This document shows positions 19,851 through 29,047 of a stretch of DNA of 64,000 nt, one piece after another. The DNA comes from Pandoraea aquatica (GTDB lineage: Bacteria; Pseudomonadota; Gammaproteobacteria; Burkholderiales; Burkholderiaceae). Under the pieces are notes generated by a model that saw nothing but the letters and a program-made list of their open reading frames with translations, did not search any database and was not told the origin of the DNA. Position 1 is the first letter of the stretch, and each line of letters starts with the position of its first letter. The stretch is taken from positions 1-64,000 of the forward strand of contig NZ_CABPSN010000010.1 in assembly GCF_902459565.1 (NCBI RefSeq). Direction: 5' to 3'. Made by a program: the position numbers and the translations under genes.

Positions 19851-20885
19851 ATGAAGCTGATGAAGACTGCGATTGCCGGCCTGGCTGGCGTTCTGTTCGC
19901 CGCTGGCGCGATTGCGGGCGAGATTACGGGCGCAGGCAGCACGTTCGCCGCACCGATCTACACCAAGTGGGCTGACGCCTATCAGAAGTCGACCCAAAAC
20001 AAGGTCAACTACCAAGGCATCGGTTCGTCGGGCGGCATCAAGCAGATCCAGGCCAAGACCGTCGATTTCGCCGGTTCGGACGCCCCGCTGACCGATGAAG
20101 AACTCGCCAAACAAGGCTTGTTCCAGTTCCCGACGGTTGTCGGCGGCATCGTGCCGGTGATCAACGTTCCGGGCGTGAAGGCCGGCGAACTCGTCCTGTC
20201 GGGCGAAGTGCTGGGCGACATCTACCTGGGCAAGATCAAGAAGTGGAACGATCCGGCCATCGCCAAGCTGAACCCGAAGGCCAAGCTGCCGGATACCGAC
20301 ATCGCCGTGGTTCGCCGCGCCGACGGTTCGGGCACGAGCTTCGTGTTCACGAACTACCTGTCGAAGGTCAACGCCGAGTGGAAGAGCAAGGTCGGCGAAG
20401 GCACCACGGTCAACTGGCCGACGGGTACGGGCGGCAAGGGTAACGACGGCGTCGCCGCCTTCGTGCAACGTCTGCCGGGCGCAATCGGCTATGTGGAATC
20501 GGCCTACGCCAAGCAGAACAAGCTGACGTACACGGCTCTGACGAACGCCGACGGCAAGACCGTTGAGCCGACCGCCAAGACCTTCGCCGCTGCTGCTGGC
20601 AAGGCCGAATGGTCGAAGACGTTCTACCAGATCCTGACGAACGAAAAGGGTGCGGATTCGTGGCCGATCGTGGCGGCTACGTTCGTGCTGGTTCACCAGA
20701 AGGCTGACGCCGGCAAGGAAGCGCAAAGCGCCGACGTGCTGAAGTTCTTCGACTGGTCGTTCAAGAACGGCGCCCAGACGGCTCAGGAACTGGACTACAT
20801 CTCGCTGCCGGAAGACGTTCTGAAGCAAATCCGTGCTGGCTGGAAGGCGAAGGTTGCCGAGTCGGCCTCGAAGGCTGGCGTCTAA
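19851..20885 (+). CDS. pstS: Phosphate ABC transporter, periplasmic phosphate-binding protein
   Basis: 344 residues. A signal peptide [20 protein letters not shown] with an AGEITG cleavage region precedes the mature protein. Phosphate-binding motifs are clear: [15 protein letters not shown] near the N-terminus, [25 protein letters not shown], and [16 protein letters not shown]. It captures phosphate in the periplasm for PstCAB. GGAGAG precedes the ATG. First gene of the pst-pho operon and directly behind the Pho box; an intercistronic hairpin follows it. Confidence 0.97.
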   Translation: MKLMKTAIAGLAGVLFAAGAIAGEITGAGSTFAAPIYTKWADAYQKSTQNKVNYQGIGSSGGIKQIQAKTVDFAGSDAPLTDEELAKQGLFQFPTVVGGIVPVINVPGVKAGELVLSGEVLGDIYLGKIKKWNDPAIAKLNPKAKLPDTDIAVVRRADGSGTSFVFTNYLSKVNAEWKSKVGEGTTVNWPTGTGGKGNDGVAAFVQRLPGAIGYVESAYAKQNKLTYTALTNADGKTVEPTAKTFAAAAGKAEWSKTFYQILTNEKGADSWPIVAATFVLVHQKADAGKEAQSADVLKFFDWSFKNGAQTAQELDYISLPEDVLKQIRAGWKAKVAESASKAGV

Positions 20886-20897
20886 AACGCCTTGCAT

Positions 20898-20937
20898 GAG
20901 GCACCGGGCGATGCAACGTAGCGTTGCCCGGCACCTC
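20898..20937 (+). terminator. Hairpin between pstS and pstC
   Basis: GAGG-N2-CCGGGC starting at 20898 pairs with the arm at 20922-20937, enclosing a small bulge and an AACG/CGTT apex. There is no T-run. Such an element may stabilise the pstS message or attenuate read-through, giving an excess of the binding protein over the membrane components. Confidence 0.5.
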
Positions 20938-21024
20938 GAAACCGGCAATATCCGCGCCGCCTGTTCCGAAGCCCGAATCGATATCTGGCAACGGCTGGCG
21001 GCGCGCTCACGCTGAGACGACATC

Positions 21025-21999
21025 ATGGCAGAAGCCACCAGCCCCCTCGCATCATCGGGCGCGCAGCGCGCTCCGTCTTCCCTGGGCGATTTTCTCTTCG
21101 CGCTGCTCACCCGCGCCGCCGCCCTCATTACGCTGCTCCTGCTCGGTGGCATCATCGTGTCGCTGATCGTCAGCGCACTGCCGTCGATCGAGAAGTTTGG
21201 CTTCGCCTTTCTGTGGACGAAGGAATGGGATCCTCCCGCAGAACAATTCGGTGCGCTCGTGCCCATCTACGGCACGATCATCACGTCGGTTATCGCCCTG
21301 ATTATTGCGGTGCCGGTCAGCTTCGGCATTGCCCTGTTTTTGACTGAACTCTCGCCCGTGTGGCTGCGTCGCCCGTTGGGCACCGCCATCGAGCTGCTGG
21401 CTGCGATCCCGAGTATCGTCTACGGGATGTGGGGCCTGCTGGTCTTCGCCCCGATCTTCAGCCAGTACTTCCAGAAGCCGCTGGGCGCGCTGCTCGGCGG
21501 TGTGCCGATCATCGGCGCGCTGTTCCAGGGCCCGCCGCTCGGTATCGGTATTCTGCCCGCCGGCGTGATCCTCGCGATCATGATCATTCCGTACATCGCC
21601 TCGGTCATGCGCGACGTGTTCGAAGTCACGCCCGTGCTGCTCAAGGAATCGGCTTACGGCATCGGTTGCACGACCTGGGAAGTGATGTGGCGCGTTGTGC
21701 TGCCCTTCACGAAGACGGGCGTGATCGGTGGCGTGATGCTCGGTCTTGGCCGCGCACTCGGCGAAACGATGGCTGTCACGTTCGTGATCGGTAACACGAA
21801 CCTGCTCGACAACATTTCGCTGTTCTCGCCGGGTAACAGCATTACCTCGGCGCTCGCCAACGAGTTCGCCGAAGCCGGCCCGGGTCTGCATACGTCCGCG
21901 CTGATGGAACTCGGTCTGATTCTGTTCTTCATCACCTTTGTGGTGCTGGCGCTGTCCAAGCTCATGCTGCTGCGTCTTGAGAAAGGCGAAGGTAAATAA
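21025..21999 (+). CDS. pstC: Phosphate ABC transporter permease PstC
   Basis: 324 residues with six hydrophobic segments (first at [21 protein letters not shown]). The EAA-type loop that contacts the ATPase reads [26 protein letters not shown]. PstC and PstA form the membrane channel for phosphate. Its TAA stop overlaps the ATG of pstA by one base. The GAGACGACATC before the ATG is a weak ribosome site. Confidence 0.96.
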   Translation: MAEATSPLASSGAQRAPSSLGDFLFALLTRAAALITLLLLGGIIVSLIVSALPSIEKFGFAFLWTKEWDPPAEQFGALVPIYGTIITSVIALIIAVPVSFGIALFLTELSPVWLRRPLGTAIELLAAIPSIVYGMWGLLVFAPIFSQYFQKPLGALLGGVPIIGALFQGPPLGIGILPAGVILAIMIIPYIASVMRDVFEVTPVLLKESAYGIGCTTWEVMWRVVLPFTKTGVIGGVMLGLGRALGETMAVTFVIGNTNLLDNISLFSPGNSITSALANEFAEAGPGLHTSALMELGLILFFITFVVLALSKLMLLRLEKGEGK

Positions 22000-22898
22000 T
22001 GATGACTCAACAAGCGCTCGAATTGGAAACGCCCGCCGTGAAGCCCACCGACGCCTTTACCCGCGTGCGTCTGCAAGCCTATCGCCGCCGCAAGAACATG
22101 TTCGCGATCGCGATGTCGCTCGCAGCGATGGCTTTCGGTCTGATCTGGTTGCTGTGGATTCTGTACACCACGCTTTCGCTCGGCATCGGCGGCCTGTCGC
22201 TGTCGCTGTTCACCGAAATGACGCCCCCGCCGAACACGGCCGGTGGCGGTCTCGCCAACGCCATCGCAGGCAGTCTGGTGATGGTGGGCGTTGCAACGCT
22301 GGTCGGCACGCCGCTGGGCATTCTGGCCGGTGTGTATCTGGCGGAGTACGGTCAGAAGTCGTGGCTCGCGAGCATCACGCGCTTCATCAACGACATTTTG
22401 CTGTCGGCCCCGTCGATCGTGATCGGTCTGTTCGTCTACGCACTGGTTGTTGCGCAGATGGGCCACTTCTCGGCCTGGGCCGGGATCATCTCGCTCGCGC
22501 TGTTGCAGATTCCGATCGTGATCCGTACCACGGAGAACATGCTCAAGCTGGTGCCGAACAACCTGCGTGAAGCAGCCTTCGCACTGGGCACGCCGAAGTG
22601 GCGAATCATTGTGAAGATCACGTTGAAGGCGTCCATCGCCGGTATCGTGACGGGCGTGTTGCTGGCTGTGGCACGTATCGCGGGCGAGACGGCACCGCTG
22701 CTGTTCACGGCGCTCTCGAACCAGTTCTGGTCGCTGAACCTGAACCAGCCGATGGCCAACCTGCCGGTCACCATCTTCAAATTTGCCATGAGCCCGTTTG
22801 CCGAATGGCAATCGCTCGCCTGGGCGGGCGTATTCATCATCACCCTCGGGGTGCTGTTCCTGAACATTCTGGCGCGTACGTTGTTCGCCAAGAAGTAA
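21999..22898 (+). CDS. pstA: Phosphate ABC transporter permease PstA
   Basis: 299 residues, six membrane segments; the EAA loop is [26 protein letters not shown]. It is the partner of PstC in the channel. The start at 21999 overlaps the pstC stop (TAATG); a second ATG follows directly at 22002 and either could be used. The cytoplasmic N-terminal tail of ~35 residues precedes the first segment. Confidence 0.95.
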   Translation: MMTQQALELETPAVKPTDAFTRVRLQAYRRRKNMFAIAMSLAAMAFGLIWLLWILYTTLSLGIGGLSLSLFTEMTPPPNTAGGGLANAIAGSLVMVGVATLVGTPLGILAGVYLAEYGQKSWLASITRFINDILLSAPSIVIGLFVYALVVAQMGHFSAWAGIISLALLQIPIVIRTTENMLKLVPNNLREAAFALGTPKWRIIVKITLKASIAGIVTGVLLAVARIAGETAPLLFTALSNQFWSLNLNQPMANLPVTIFKFAMSPFAEWQSLAWAGVFIITLGVLFLNILARTLFAKK

Positions 22899-22969
22899 TC
22901 GGCAACTTCGAACGACACCACGCGACCATAACGCGACGACCAACGCATACCTGACGGTTGAGACAGACC

Positions 22970-23752
22970 ATGACGAACCCGACTCAAGAAATCAAGCTGC
23001 CCTCGAAGATCGAAGTCAAGAACCTGAACTTCTTCTACGACAAGTACCACGCGCTCAAGAACATCAACCTGCGCATTCCCGACCGTAAGGTGACGGCCTT
23101 CATCGGCCCGTCGGGTTGCGGCAAGTCGACGCTGCTGCGCACGTTCAACAAGATGTACGCCCTGTATCCGGAGCAACGCGCCGAGGGCGAGATCAACATG
23201 GACGGCGAGAACCTGCTGACCGCCAAGCAAGACATCGCACTGCTGCGCGCCAAGGTCGGCATGGTGTTCCAGAAGCCGACGCCGTTCCCGATGTCGATCT
23301 ACGACAACATCGCGTTCGGTGTGCGTCTGTTCGAAAAGCTCTCGCGCTCGGAAATGGACGATCGCGTGGAGTGGGCGCTGACGAAAGCCGCGCTGTGGAG
23401 CGAAGTGAAGGATAAGCTGCAACAGTCGGGCTACGGCCTGTCGGGCGGTCAGCAACAGCGTCTGTGCATCGCACGCGGTATCGCGATTCGTCCGGAAGTG
23501 CTGCTGCTCGACGAACCGTGCTCGGCACTCGACCCGATTTCCACGGGCCGCATCGAAGAACTGATCGCCGAACTCAAGGACGACTACACGGTCGTGATCG
23601 TGACCCACAACATGCAGCAGGCGGCACGTTGCTCGGACTTCACGGCGTATATGTACCTGGGTGAGCTGATCGAATTCGGCGAGACCGAAAAAATCTTCAT
23701 CAAGCCGGACCGCAAAGAGACCGAAGACTACATCACCGGCCGTTTCGGTTGA
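22970..23752 (+). CDS. pstB: Phosphate ABC transporter ATPase PstB
   Basis: 260 residues. Walker [13 protein letters not shown], the PstB-typical [16 protein letters not shown] insertion, Q-loop [18 protein letters not shown], signature [16 protein letters not shown], Walker [15 protein letters not shown] and the switch histidine in [15 protein letters not shown] are all intact. It powers phosphate import. The ATG at 22970 is preferred to a TTG four codons earlier. Confidence 0.97.
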   Translation: MTNPTQEIKLPSKIEVKNLNFFYDKYHALKNINLRIPDRKVTAFIGPSGCGKSTLLRTFNKMYALYPEQRAEGEINMDGENLLTAKQDIALLRAKVGMVFQKPTPFPMSIYDNIAFGVRLFEKLSRSEMDDRVEWALTKAALWSEVKDKLQQSGYGLSGGQQQRLCIARGIAIRPEVLLLDEPCSALDPISTGRIEELIAELKDDYTVVIVTHNMQQAARCSDFTAYMYLGELIEFGETEKIFIKPDRKETEDYITGRFG

Positions 23753-23773
23753 TGCCACGAGGAAACCCGCGAC

Positions 23774-24481
23774 ATGAACGATAAACACCTTTCCAGCCAG
23801 TTCGATACCGACCTGAATCAGGTTTGCTCGCGCGTCCTCGAAATGGGCGGCCTGGTCGAGTCCCAGATCGTCACGGCGATGCAGGGCCTGAACACGTTCG
23901 ACCGCACGCTGGTCGACGAAGTGATCGCCAACGAGCATCGTCTGAACACTCTGGAAGTCGAGATCGACGAAGAGTGCAGCAAGATCATCGCCCGTCGTCA
24001 GCCGACCGCGCGCGATCTGCGTCTGCTGTTGTCGATTTCGAAGACGATCACCAACCTCGAGCGCGCCGGCGACGAGGCTGAGAAGATCGCCAAGCGTACC
24101 CGTCACCTGCTGGAAGACGGCGCAGCGCAAAGCGTGAATTTCGCCGAAATCAAGCTCTCGGGCGAGATGGCTGCACAACTGCTGCGCCGCACGCTCGACG
24201 CGTTTGCCCGTCTGGATATCGTGGCGGCCGCCGAGATCGTGCGTGACGACAAGGCCATCGACAATGAATTCCGTGGCTTCGTGCGAAAATTGGTGACGTA
24301 TATGATGGAAGATCCGCGCACCATCTCTGCCGGTCTGGACTTCCTGTTCATCGCCAAGGCTATCGAGCGTATCGGCGACCACGCGAAGAACATCGCCGAA
24401 TTCATCATTTACATTGTCAAGGGCACCGACGTCCGGCACATTTCGCGCGAAGATTTGCAGCGCAAAGTGCAAGGCGAATAA
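23774..24481 (+). CDS. phoU: Phosphate signalling regulator PhoU
   Basis: 235 residues, all-helical. Two PhoU repeats are visible: MGGLVESQIVTAMQGLNTFD with NEHRLNTLEVEIDEEC, and later AIDNEFRGFVRKL with ERIGDHAKNIAEFI; the E-x3-D motifs that bind metal recur in each. PhoU links the Pst transporter to PhoR and keeps PhoB off when phosphate is plentiful. GAGGAAAC lies before the ATG, 21 bases after pstB. Confidence 0.96.
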   Translation: MNDKHLSSQFDTDLNQVCSRVLEMGGLVESQIVTAMQGLNTFDRTLVDEVIANEHRLNTLEVEIDEECSKIIARRQPTARDLRLLLSISKTITNLERAGDEAEKIAKRTRHLLEDGAAQSVNFAEIKLSGEMAAQLLRRTLDAFARLDIVAAAEIVRDDKAIDNEFRGFVRKLVTYMMEDPRTISAGLDFLFIAKAIERIGDHAKNIAEFIIYIVKGTDVRHISREDLQRKVQGE

Positions 24482-24488
24482 GGCGACC

Positions 24489-24510
24489 CGGGCGCTGAAT
24501 AACGCGCCCG
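24489..24510 (+). promoter_or_regulatory. Hairpin between phoU and phoB
   Basis: CGGGCGC (24489-24495) and GCGCCCG (24504-24510) form a 7-bp perfect stem with an 8-base AT-rich loop in the 56-base gap. No T-run follows, so it is more likely an RNA-stability or attenuation element than a terminator. Confidence 0.4.
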
Positions 24511-24537
24511 ACATTACTGAAGGTTTGAGAGGAACCG

Positions 24538-25239
24538 ATGCCTAGCAGCATTCTGATCGTGGAAGACGAGCCGGCGATTTCCGAGCTGATCTCCGTTAAT
24601 CTGCAACACGCGGGTCACTATCCGATCCGGGCGTACAACGCGGAGCAGGCGCTCACGTTGATTAGCGACGTCCTGCCGGATCTCGTTCTGCTCGACTGGA
24701 TGCTGCCTGGCAAGTCGGGCGTGACATTCGCGCGCGAGCTGCGTGCGAACGAGCGCACCAAGCACGTGCCGATCATCATGCTCACCGCGCGCAGCGAAGA
24801 GCAGGACAAGGTGATGGGGCTTGAGATCGGTGCGGACGATTACGTCACCAAGCCGTTCTCGCCGAAGGAACTGATGGCGCGTATCAAGGCCGTGCTGCGC
24901 CGTCGTGCGCCGCAGTTGACCGAAGACGTGGTGAGCGTGAACGGCCTGAAGCTGGACCCGGCGACGCATCGTGTGACGAGCCACCAGTCGAGCGGCGACA
25001 TCAAGCTGGACCTCGGCCCGACGGAATTCCGTCTGCTGCACTTCTTCATGACGCATCCCGAGCGCGTGCACAGCCGCTCGCAGTTGCTCGATCAGGTGTG
25101 GGGCGATCACGTGTTCGTCGAAGAGCGTACGGTGGACGTGCATATCAAGCGTCTTCGCGCGGCCCTTAAGCCTGCCGGCCACGATGCTATGATCGAGACC
25201 GTACGCGGCAGCGGCTACCGGCTTACGAAGTCGGTTTGA
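24538..25239 (+). CDS. phoB: Phosphate regulon response regulator PhoB
   Basis: 233 residues. Receiver domain with the acidic pair in VEDEPA, phosphoacceptor Asp53 in LVLLDWMLPGKSG, Thr in MLTARSEE and Lys105 in YVTKPFSPKE; C-terminal OmpR-type winged helix with GPTEFRLLHFFMTHPERVHSRSQLLD and the recognition helix in VDVHIKRLRAAL. PhoB activates pst, ppk-ppx and probably olsB here. It is 56 bases after phoU with GAGAGGAACC before the ATG. Confidence 0.97.
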   Translation: MPSSILIVEDEPAISELISVNLQHAGHYPIRAYNAEQALTLISDVLPDLVLLDWMLPGKSGVTFARELRANERTKHVPIIMLTARSEEQDKVMGLEIGADDYVTKPFSPKELMARIKAVLRRRAPQLTEDVVSVNGLKLDPATHRVTSHQSSGDIKLDLGPTEFRLLHFFMTHPERVHSRSQLLDQVWGDHVFVEERTVDVHIKRLRAALKPAGHDAMIETVRGSGYRLTKSV

Positions 25240-25358
25240 CGCGGCGGGGCCATCGGTCAGCCGGTTGGCTCACGGCCGGTCTACCCTGTTGAAAGCTGCC
25301 GTGCCCATGCTGCTCGCGCCCTCCCGGCGACGCGCGGCAAAATTCCTGTGCATCGTCT

Positions 25359-26699
25359 ATGAATATCATCTGGGCCCGTGCGCTGGCGTTCCTGATCCTG
25401 CAAGCGGCCATTTCGGTGGCCGTCGGCTGGCTTTTCGGCGCAAGCGCGGGTTACGTCACCGCAATCGCCCTGTTGGTGATTCAGCTTTTCTTCAACGTCT
25501 ATCACGCCCAGCGCCTCTGGCGTCTGCTCGATGCCCCGGTCTACGGGGAAGTGCCGAGCGCTCTCGGGTTGTGGGGCGAAATCTATTACCGGCTGCACAA
25601 GCTGGCCAAGCGCTGGCATAACCAGGTCAAGCAGGTGGAACAACAGCACGCACGCTTCATTCAGGCGATCCAGGCATCGCCCAACGGCGTGATCATGCTC
25701 GACGAGCAGAATCAGATCGAGTGGTGCAATGCGATTGCCGAGATGCATTTCGGCATCGACGCCAAGCGCGATCTGCGTCAACAGATCACCCATCTCCTGC
25801 GCACCCCGGCCTTCGTGCATTACCTGTCGTCCGAACGCTACGACGAAGCGCTGCTCATGCATCACATGGGCGAGAAGCGCAACAACGTGCTGTCGATGCA
25901 GGTGTTTCCGTATGGTGACAACCGCAAGCTGATCATCTCGCTCGATGTGACCGATCTTGAGCGCACCGACGCGATGCGCCGCGACTTCGTGGCCAACGTC
26001 TCGCACGAACTGAAGACGCCGCTCACGGTGCTCTCCGGTTTTCTCGAGACGGTGGGCGAACTGCCGCTGTCCCCGGATGAGATCCAGCGCTACGTGGAAA
26101 TCATGCGTCAGCAGGCGGGTCGCATGCAGAACATCGTGAACGATCTGCTCACGCTGGCGAAGCTCGAAGGCAGTGGCAAGCCGCCGTCGGACGATCGCAT
26201 CGACATGGGTATGCAGATGCGATCGCTGCGCGGTGACGCCGAAGGTCTGTCGCAAGGTCAGCACGTGATCGAAGTGACGGGGGTCGACGGACTTGATCTG
26301 CGCGGTGCGGAAGGCGAGTTGCACAGCGCGTTCAGCAATCTCGTGAGCAATGCCGTGCGATATACGCCGCAGGGCGGCAAGATCCGCATCGAATGGGGCG
26401 CGACGGACGACGGCGGCGCTCGCTTCGCGGTGATCGACTCGGGGCTGGGTATTCCGGCCGAGCACATCCCGCGTCTGACAGAGCGCTTCTACCGCATCGA
26501 CCGCAGCCGTTCGCGCGATACGGGCGGCACGGGCCTCGGACTGGCGATCGTCAAGCACGTGCTCACGCGCCATCAGGCCGACCTGCGCGTGACGAGCGAG
26601 GAAGGGCGCGGCAGCACGTTCGCCATTCATTTCCCGCCGACGCGTGTGGTGCATCGGGCACCGGTCGATACGCCGACGGATGTGCCGGTGAATGGCTGA
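25359..26699 (+). CDS. phoR: Phosphate regulon sensor histidine kinase PhoR
   Basis: 446 residues. Two N-terminal membrane segments (FLILQAAISVAVGWLFG and VTAIALLVIQLFFNVY), a linker, a PAS domain (FIQAIQASPNGVIMLDEQ, IEWCNAIAEMHFGI), HisKA with the phosphorylated histidine in VANVSHELKTPLTVLSG (about residue 216), and an ATPase domain with N box SNLVSNAVRYTPQGG, G boxes DSGLGIP and GGTGLGLAIVKH. It phosphorylates PhoB when phosphate is scarce. A 119-base gap separates it from phoB; a strong terminator follows. Confidence 0.96.
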   Translation: MNIIWARALAFLILQAAISVAVGWLFGASAGYVTAIALLVIQLFFNVYHAQRLWRLLDAPVYGEVPSALGLWGEIYYRLHKLAKRWHNQVKQVEQQHARFIQAIQASPNGVIMLDEQNQIEWCNAIAEMHFGIDAKRDLRQQITHLLRTPAFVHYLSSERYDEALLMHHMGEKRNNVLSMQVFPYGDNRKLIISLDVTDLERTDAMRRDFVANVSHELKTPLTVLSGFLETVGELPLSPDEIQRYVEIMRQQAGRMQNIVNDLLTLAKLEGSGKPPSDDRIDMGMQMRSLRGDAEGLSQGQHVIEVTGVDGLDLRGAEGELHSAFSNLVSNAVRYTPQGGKIRIEWGATDDGGARFAVIDSGLGIPAEHIPRLTERFYRIDRSRSRDTGGTGLGLAIVKHVLTRHQADLRVTSEEGRGSTFAIHFPPTRVVHRAPVDTPTDVPVNG

Positions 26700-26734
26700 G
26701 CGCCGGATAGCGGCTCAAAGAGTGGTTCAAATGG

Positions 26735-26760
26735 AAAAGGGGGCTTTCGCCCCCTTTTTT
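26735..26760 (+). terminator. Intrinsic terminator after phoR
   Basis: GGGGGC (26739-26744), loop TTTC, GCCCCC (26749-26754), then six T, with AAAA on the left that makes it usable for the convergent ppk1 as well. Confidence 0.9.
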
Positions 26761-26780
26761 GCATCCCGGTTTCGCCGGGG

Positions 26781-28853
26781 TTAGTTGCCTGTCTGAACGT
26801 GCTGTGCGATCTCCTGCATGAGCACCATCTGGCTGTTAAACGGCGTCTTGCCCGCACGGCGGCGCAGATAGCTGCCGTCCGGACGCATCAGCCACGACAG
26901 TACGTTGTCACGCAGATGCACCATCAGCCCCTCGCGAATCACGCGGGCCTTCAGGCGCTTGTCGCGCACCGGGAAGGCCACTTCCACGCGACGGAAGAAG
27001 TTGCGCTCCATCCAGTCGGCGCTGGACAGCATGACGTGCTCTTCGCCGTTCGCATAGAAGTAATAGATGCGATGGTGTTCGAGGAAGCGTCCGACAATCG
27101 AGCGCACGGTGATGTTTTCGGACAGCCCCTTCACGCCGGCGCGCAGCGAACACACGCCGCGCACGATCAGGTCGATCTTCACGCCTGCACGTGACGCCTT
27201 GTACAGCTCGGCGATGATCGTCGGCTCCAGCAACGCGTTCATCTTGGCGATGATGCGCGCCTTCTTGCCCGCGGCCGCCGCTTCCGTCTCGCGACGAATT
27301 GCTTCGAGCAGGTGCGTGTGCATGGTGAACGGCGACTGCCAGAGCCCGTTCAGATGCGTCTGACGGCCGATGCCGGTGAGTTGCTGGAAGACGACGTGCA
27401 CGTCGGCGCACAGCGCTTCGTCCGCCGTCATCAAACCGAAGTCCGTGTACAGCCGCGCGGTACGCGGGTGATAGTTGCCGGTGCCGAGGTGGACGTAGCG
27501 CTTGAGGAATGTCTTCTTGCCCTGACGCGTACGACGCACAACGAGCAGCATCTTCGCGTGGCACTTGTGGCCGACCACGCCGTAGACGACGTGTGCGCCG
27601 ACCGCTTCGAGCCGTGCGGCCCAGTTGATGTTCGTCTCTTCGTCGAAGCGCGCCAGCAGTTCCACGACGACCGTCACCTCCTTGCCGTTGCGAGCCGCTT
27701 CCATGAGGGCGTCCATCAGCGACGACTCGTTGCCGGTGCGATAGATCGTCTGCTTGATGGCCACCACGTCGGGATCGCGCGCGGCTTGCAGCAGCAGTTC
27801 CAGCACGGGCTGGAAGCTGTCGTACGGATGGTGCAGCAGCAGATCGCCCTGATCGATGAGATCGAAGATGGCGGGCGACGCGCTCATGCGCTTGGGCAGG
27901 GCAGGCACGAACGGCACGAACTTCAGATCCGGGCGGTCGACCATCTCGGGCAGCGGCATCAGCCGGACGAGATTGACGGGGCCCTTCACGCGGTAGCAGT
28001 CCGAATCGGCCAGCCCGCACTCCGTCTGAAGACGTCGCACGAGGCGCGCGGGGGCACCGGCGTCGACTTCCAGGCGCACGGCGTCGCCGAGGTGGCGGGC
28101 CGGGAGTTCGCCCTGAAGCGCGGTGCGAAGGTTGGTGATTTCGTCTTCGTCGACAAACAGGTCGCTGTTACGCGTCACGCGAAACTGGTGGCAGCCTTTG
28201 GCGGTCAGGCCCGGGAACAGTTCGCTGGCGAAGCGCAGCATGAGCGAGCTGAGCAGCACGAAGCTGTTGGGCAGCGGGGCGAGCGCGGGCGGCATCGGCA
28301 CGAGACGCGGCAAGGCGCGCGGGGCCTGAACGATGGCGAGTTCGGCGTCGCGACCGAAGGCGTCTTTGCCTTCGAGTTCGACGGCGAAGTTCAAACTCTT
28401 GTTCAGCACGCGCGGGAAAGGGTGGGCCGGGTCCAGTCCGATAGGCGTGAGTACCGGCACCAGTTCGCGCATGAAGTAGTCGCGGGCCCATTCGACCTGT
28501 GCGTCGTTCCATTGGCCGGACGGGTGAAACGCGATGCCTTCGGACTCCATCTGCGGCAGGATGCTGTCGAACAGGGCGTACTGCTTTTCGACAAGCGCCT
28601 GTGCCCGAGCGCAGACTTGCGTGTAAACTTGCTGAAAAGTCATGCCGTCCGGCGTGAGCATGCCCGGATTCTCGCGCATCTGCTCCTTCAGTCCGGCGAC
28701 GCGGATTTCGAAGAATTCATCCAGATTGCTACTCACGATACAGACAAAGCGCAGGCGCTCGAGCAGTGGCGTGGCCGGATCGGCCGCCTGGGCAAGCACG
28801 CGTTCGTTGAACGCGAGAATGCCCAGCTCTCGGTTGAGCAGCGGGTAATTCAT
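26781..28853 (-). CDS. ppk1: Polyphosphate kinase 1
   Basis: 690 residues from the ATG at 28853 (start of MNYPLLNRELGILAFNERVL). PPK1 reversibly makes polyphosphate from ATP. The N-terminal, head and two phospholipase-D-like C-terminal domains are all present; the autophosphorylated histidine lies in the KCHAKMLLVVR region and the second conserved histidine in VHLGTGNYHPRTARLYTD. An in-frame ATG at 28895 would add 14 residues, but the Pho box at 28903-28920 predicts transcription to start near 28880, inside that extension, so I prefer 28853. It is divergent from ppx and convergent with phoR. Confidence 0.94.
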   Translation of the reverse strand: MNYPLLNRELGILAFNERVLAQAADPATPLLERLRFVCIVSSNLDEFFEIRVAGLKEQMRENPGMLTPDGMTFQQVYTQVCARAQALVEKQYALFDSILPQMESEGIAFHPSGQWNDAQVEWARDYFMRELVPVLTPIGLDPAHPFPRVLNKSLNFAVELEGKDAFGRDAELAIVQAPRALPRLVPMPPALAPLPNSFVLLSSLMLRFASELFPGLTAKGCHQFRVTRNSDLFVDEDEITNLRTALQGELPARHLGDAVRLEVDAGAPARLVRRLQTECGLADSDCYRVKGPVNLVRLMPLPEMVDRPDLKFVPFVPALPKRMSASPAIFDLIDQGDLLLHHPYDSFQPVLELLLQAARDPDVVAIKQTIYRTGNESSLMDALMEAARNGKEVTVVVELLARFDEETNINWAARLEAVGAHVVYGVVGHKCHAKMLLVVRRTRQGKKTFLKRYVHLGTGNYHPRTARLYTDFGLMTADEALCADVHVVFQQLTGIGRQTHLNGLWQSPFTMHTHLLEAIRRETEAAAAGKKARIIAKMNALLEPTIIAELYKASRAGVKIDLIVRGVCSLRAGVKGLSENITVRSIVGRFLEHHRIYYFYANGEEHVMLSSADWMERNFFRRVEVAFPVRDKRLKARVIREGLMVHLRDNVLSWLMRPDGSYLRRRAGKTPFNSQMVLMQEIAQHVQTGN

Positions 28854-28902
28854 ATTGAACGTGCGAAAGACATGGGATTGGCGTGAATTCTTCATCCGTA
28901 TT

Positions 28903-28920
28903 GTTACAGTTATATGACAT
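28903..28920 (-). promoter_or_regulatory. Pho box for ppk1
   Basis: On the minus strand ATGTCAT, four bases ATAA, CTGTAAC: PhoB half-sites at the 11-base repeat. Ten bases downstream the hexamer AAGAAT (28887-28892) is a plausible -10. This suggests PhoB-dependent polyphosphate synthesis. Confidence 0.65.
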
Positions 28921-28926
28921 TCACAT

Positions 28927-28980
28927 TTGTCAACGACGTGTCATATTCGATTTGTAACTTATTCGTCATTTATTTGTCGA
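28927..28980 (+). promoter_or_regulatory. Tandem Pho-box-like repeats upstream of ppx
   Basis: Plus strand: TTGTCAA-CGAC-GTGTCAT at 28927-28944, then a phased triple TTGTAAC-TTAT-TCGTCAT-TTAT-TTGTCGA at 28952-28980, every half-site start 11 bases from the previous one within each group. I could not fix a convincing -10 for ppx. Confidence 0.6.
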
Positions 28981-29047
28981 GTGCCCGTCATGCTTTTAAA
29001 GTTAAGCATCGGACATTACGGCATTCTTCGCTCAGGCGCACCCCCAC

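Noticed and set aside
27312-28886. 524-codon plus-strand frame opposite ppk1
   Set aside because: Shadow of a conserved gene with the same low-information composition; no ribosome site or domain.
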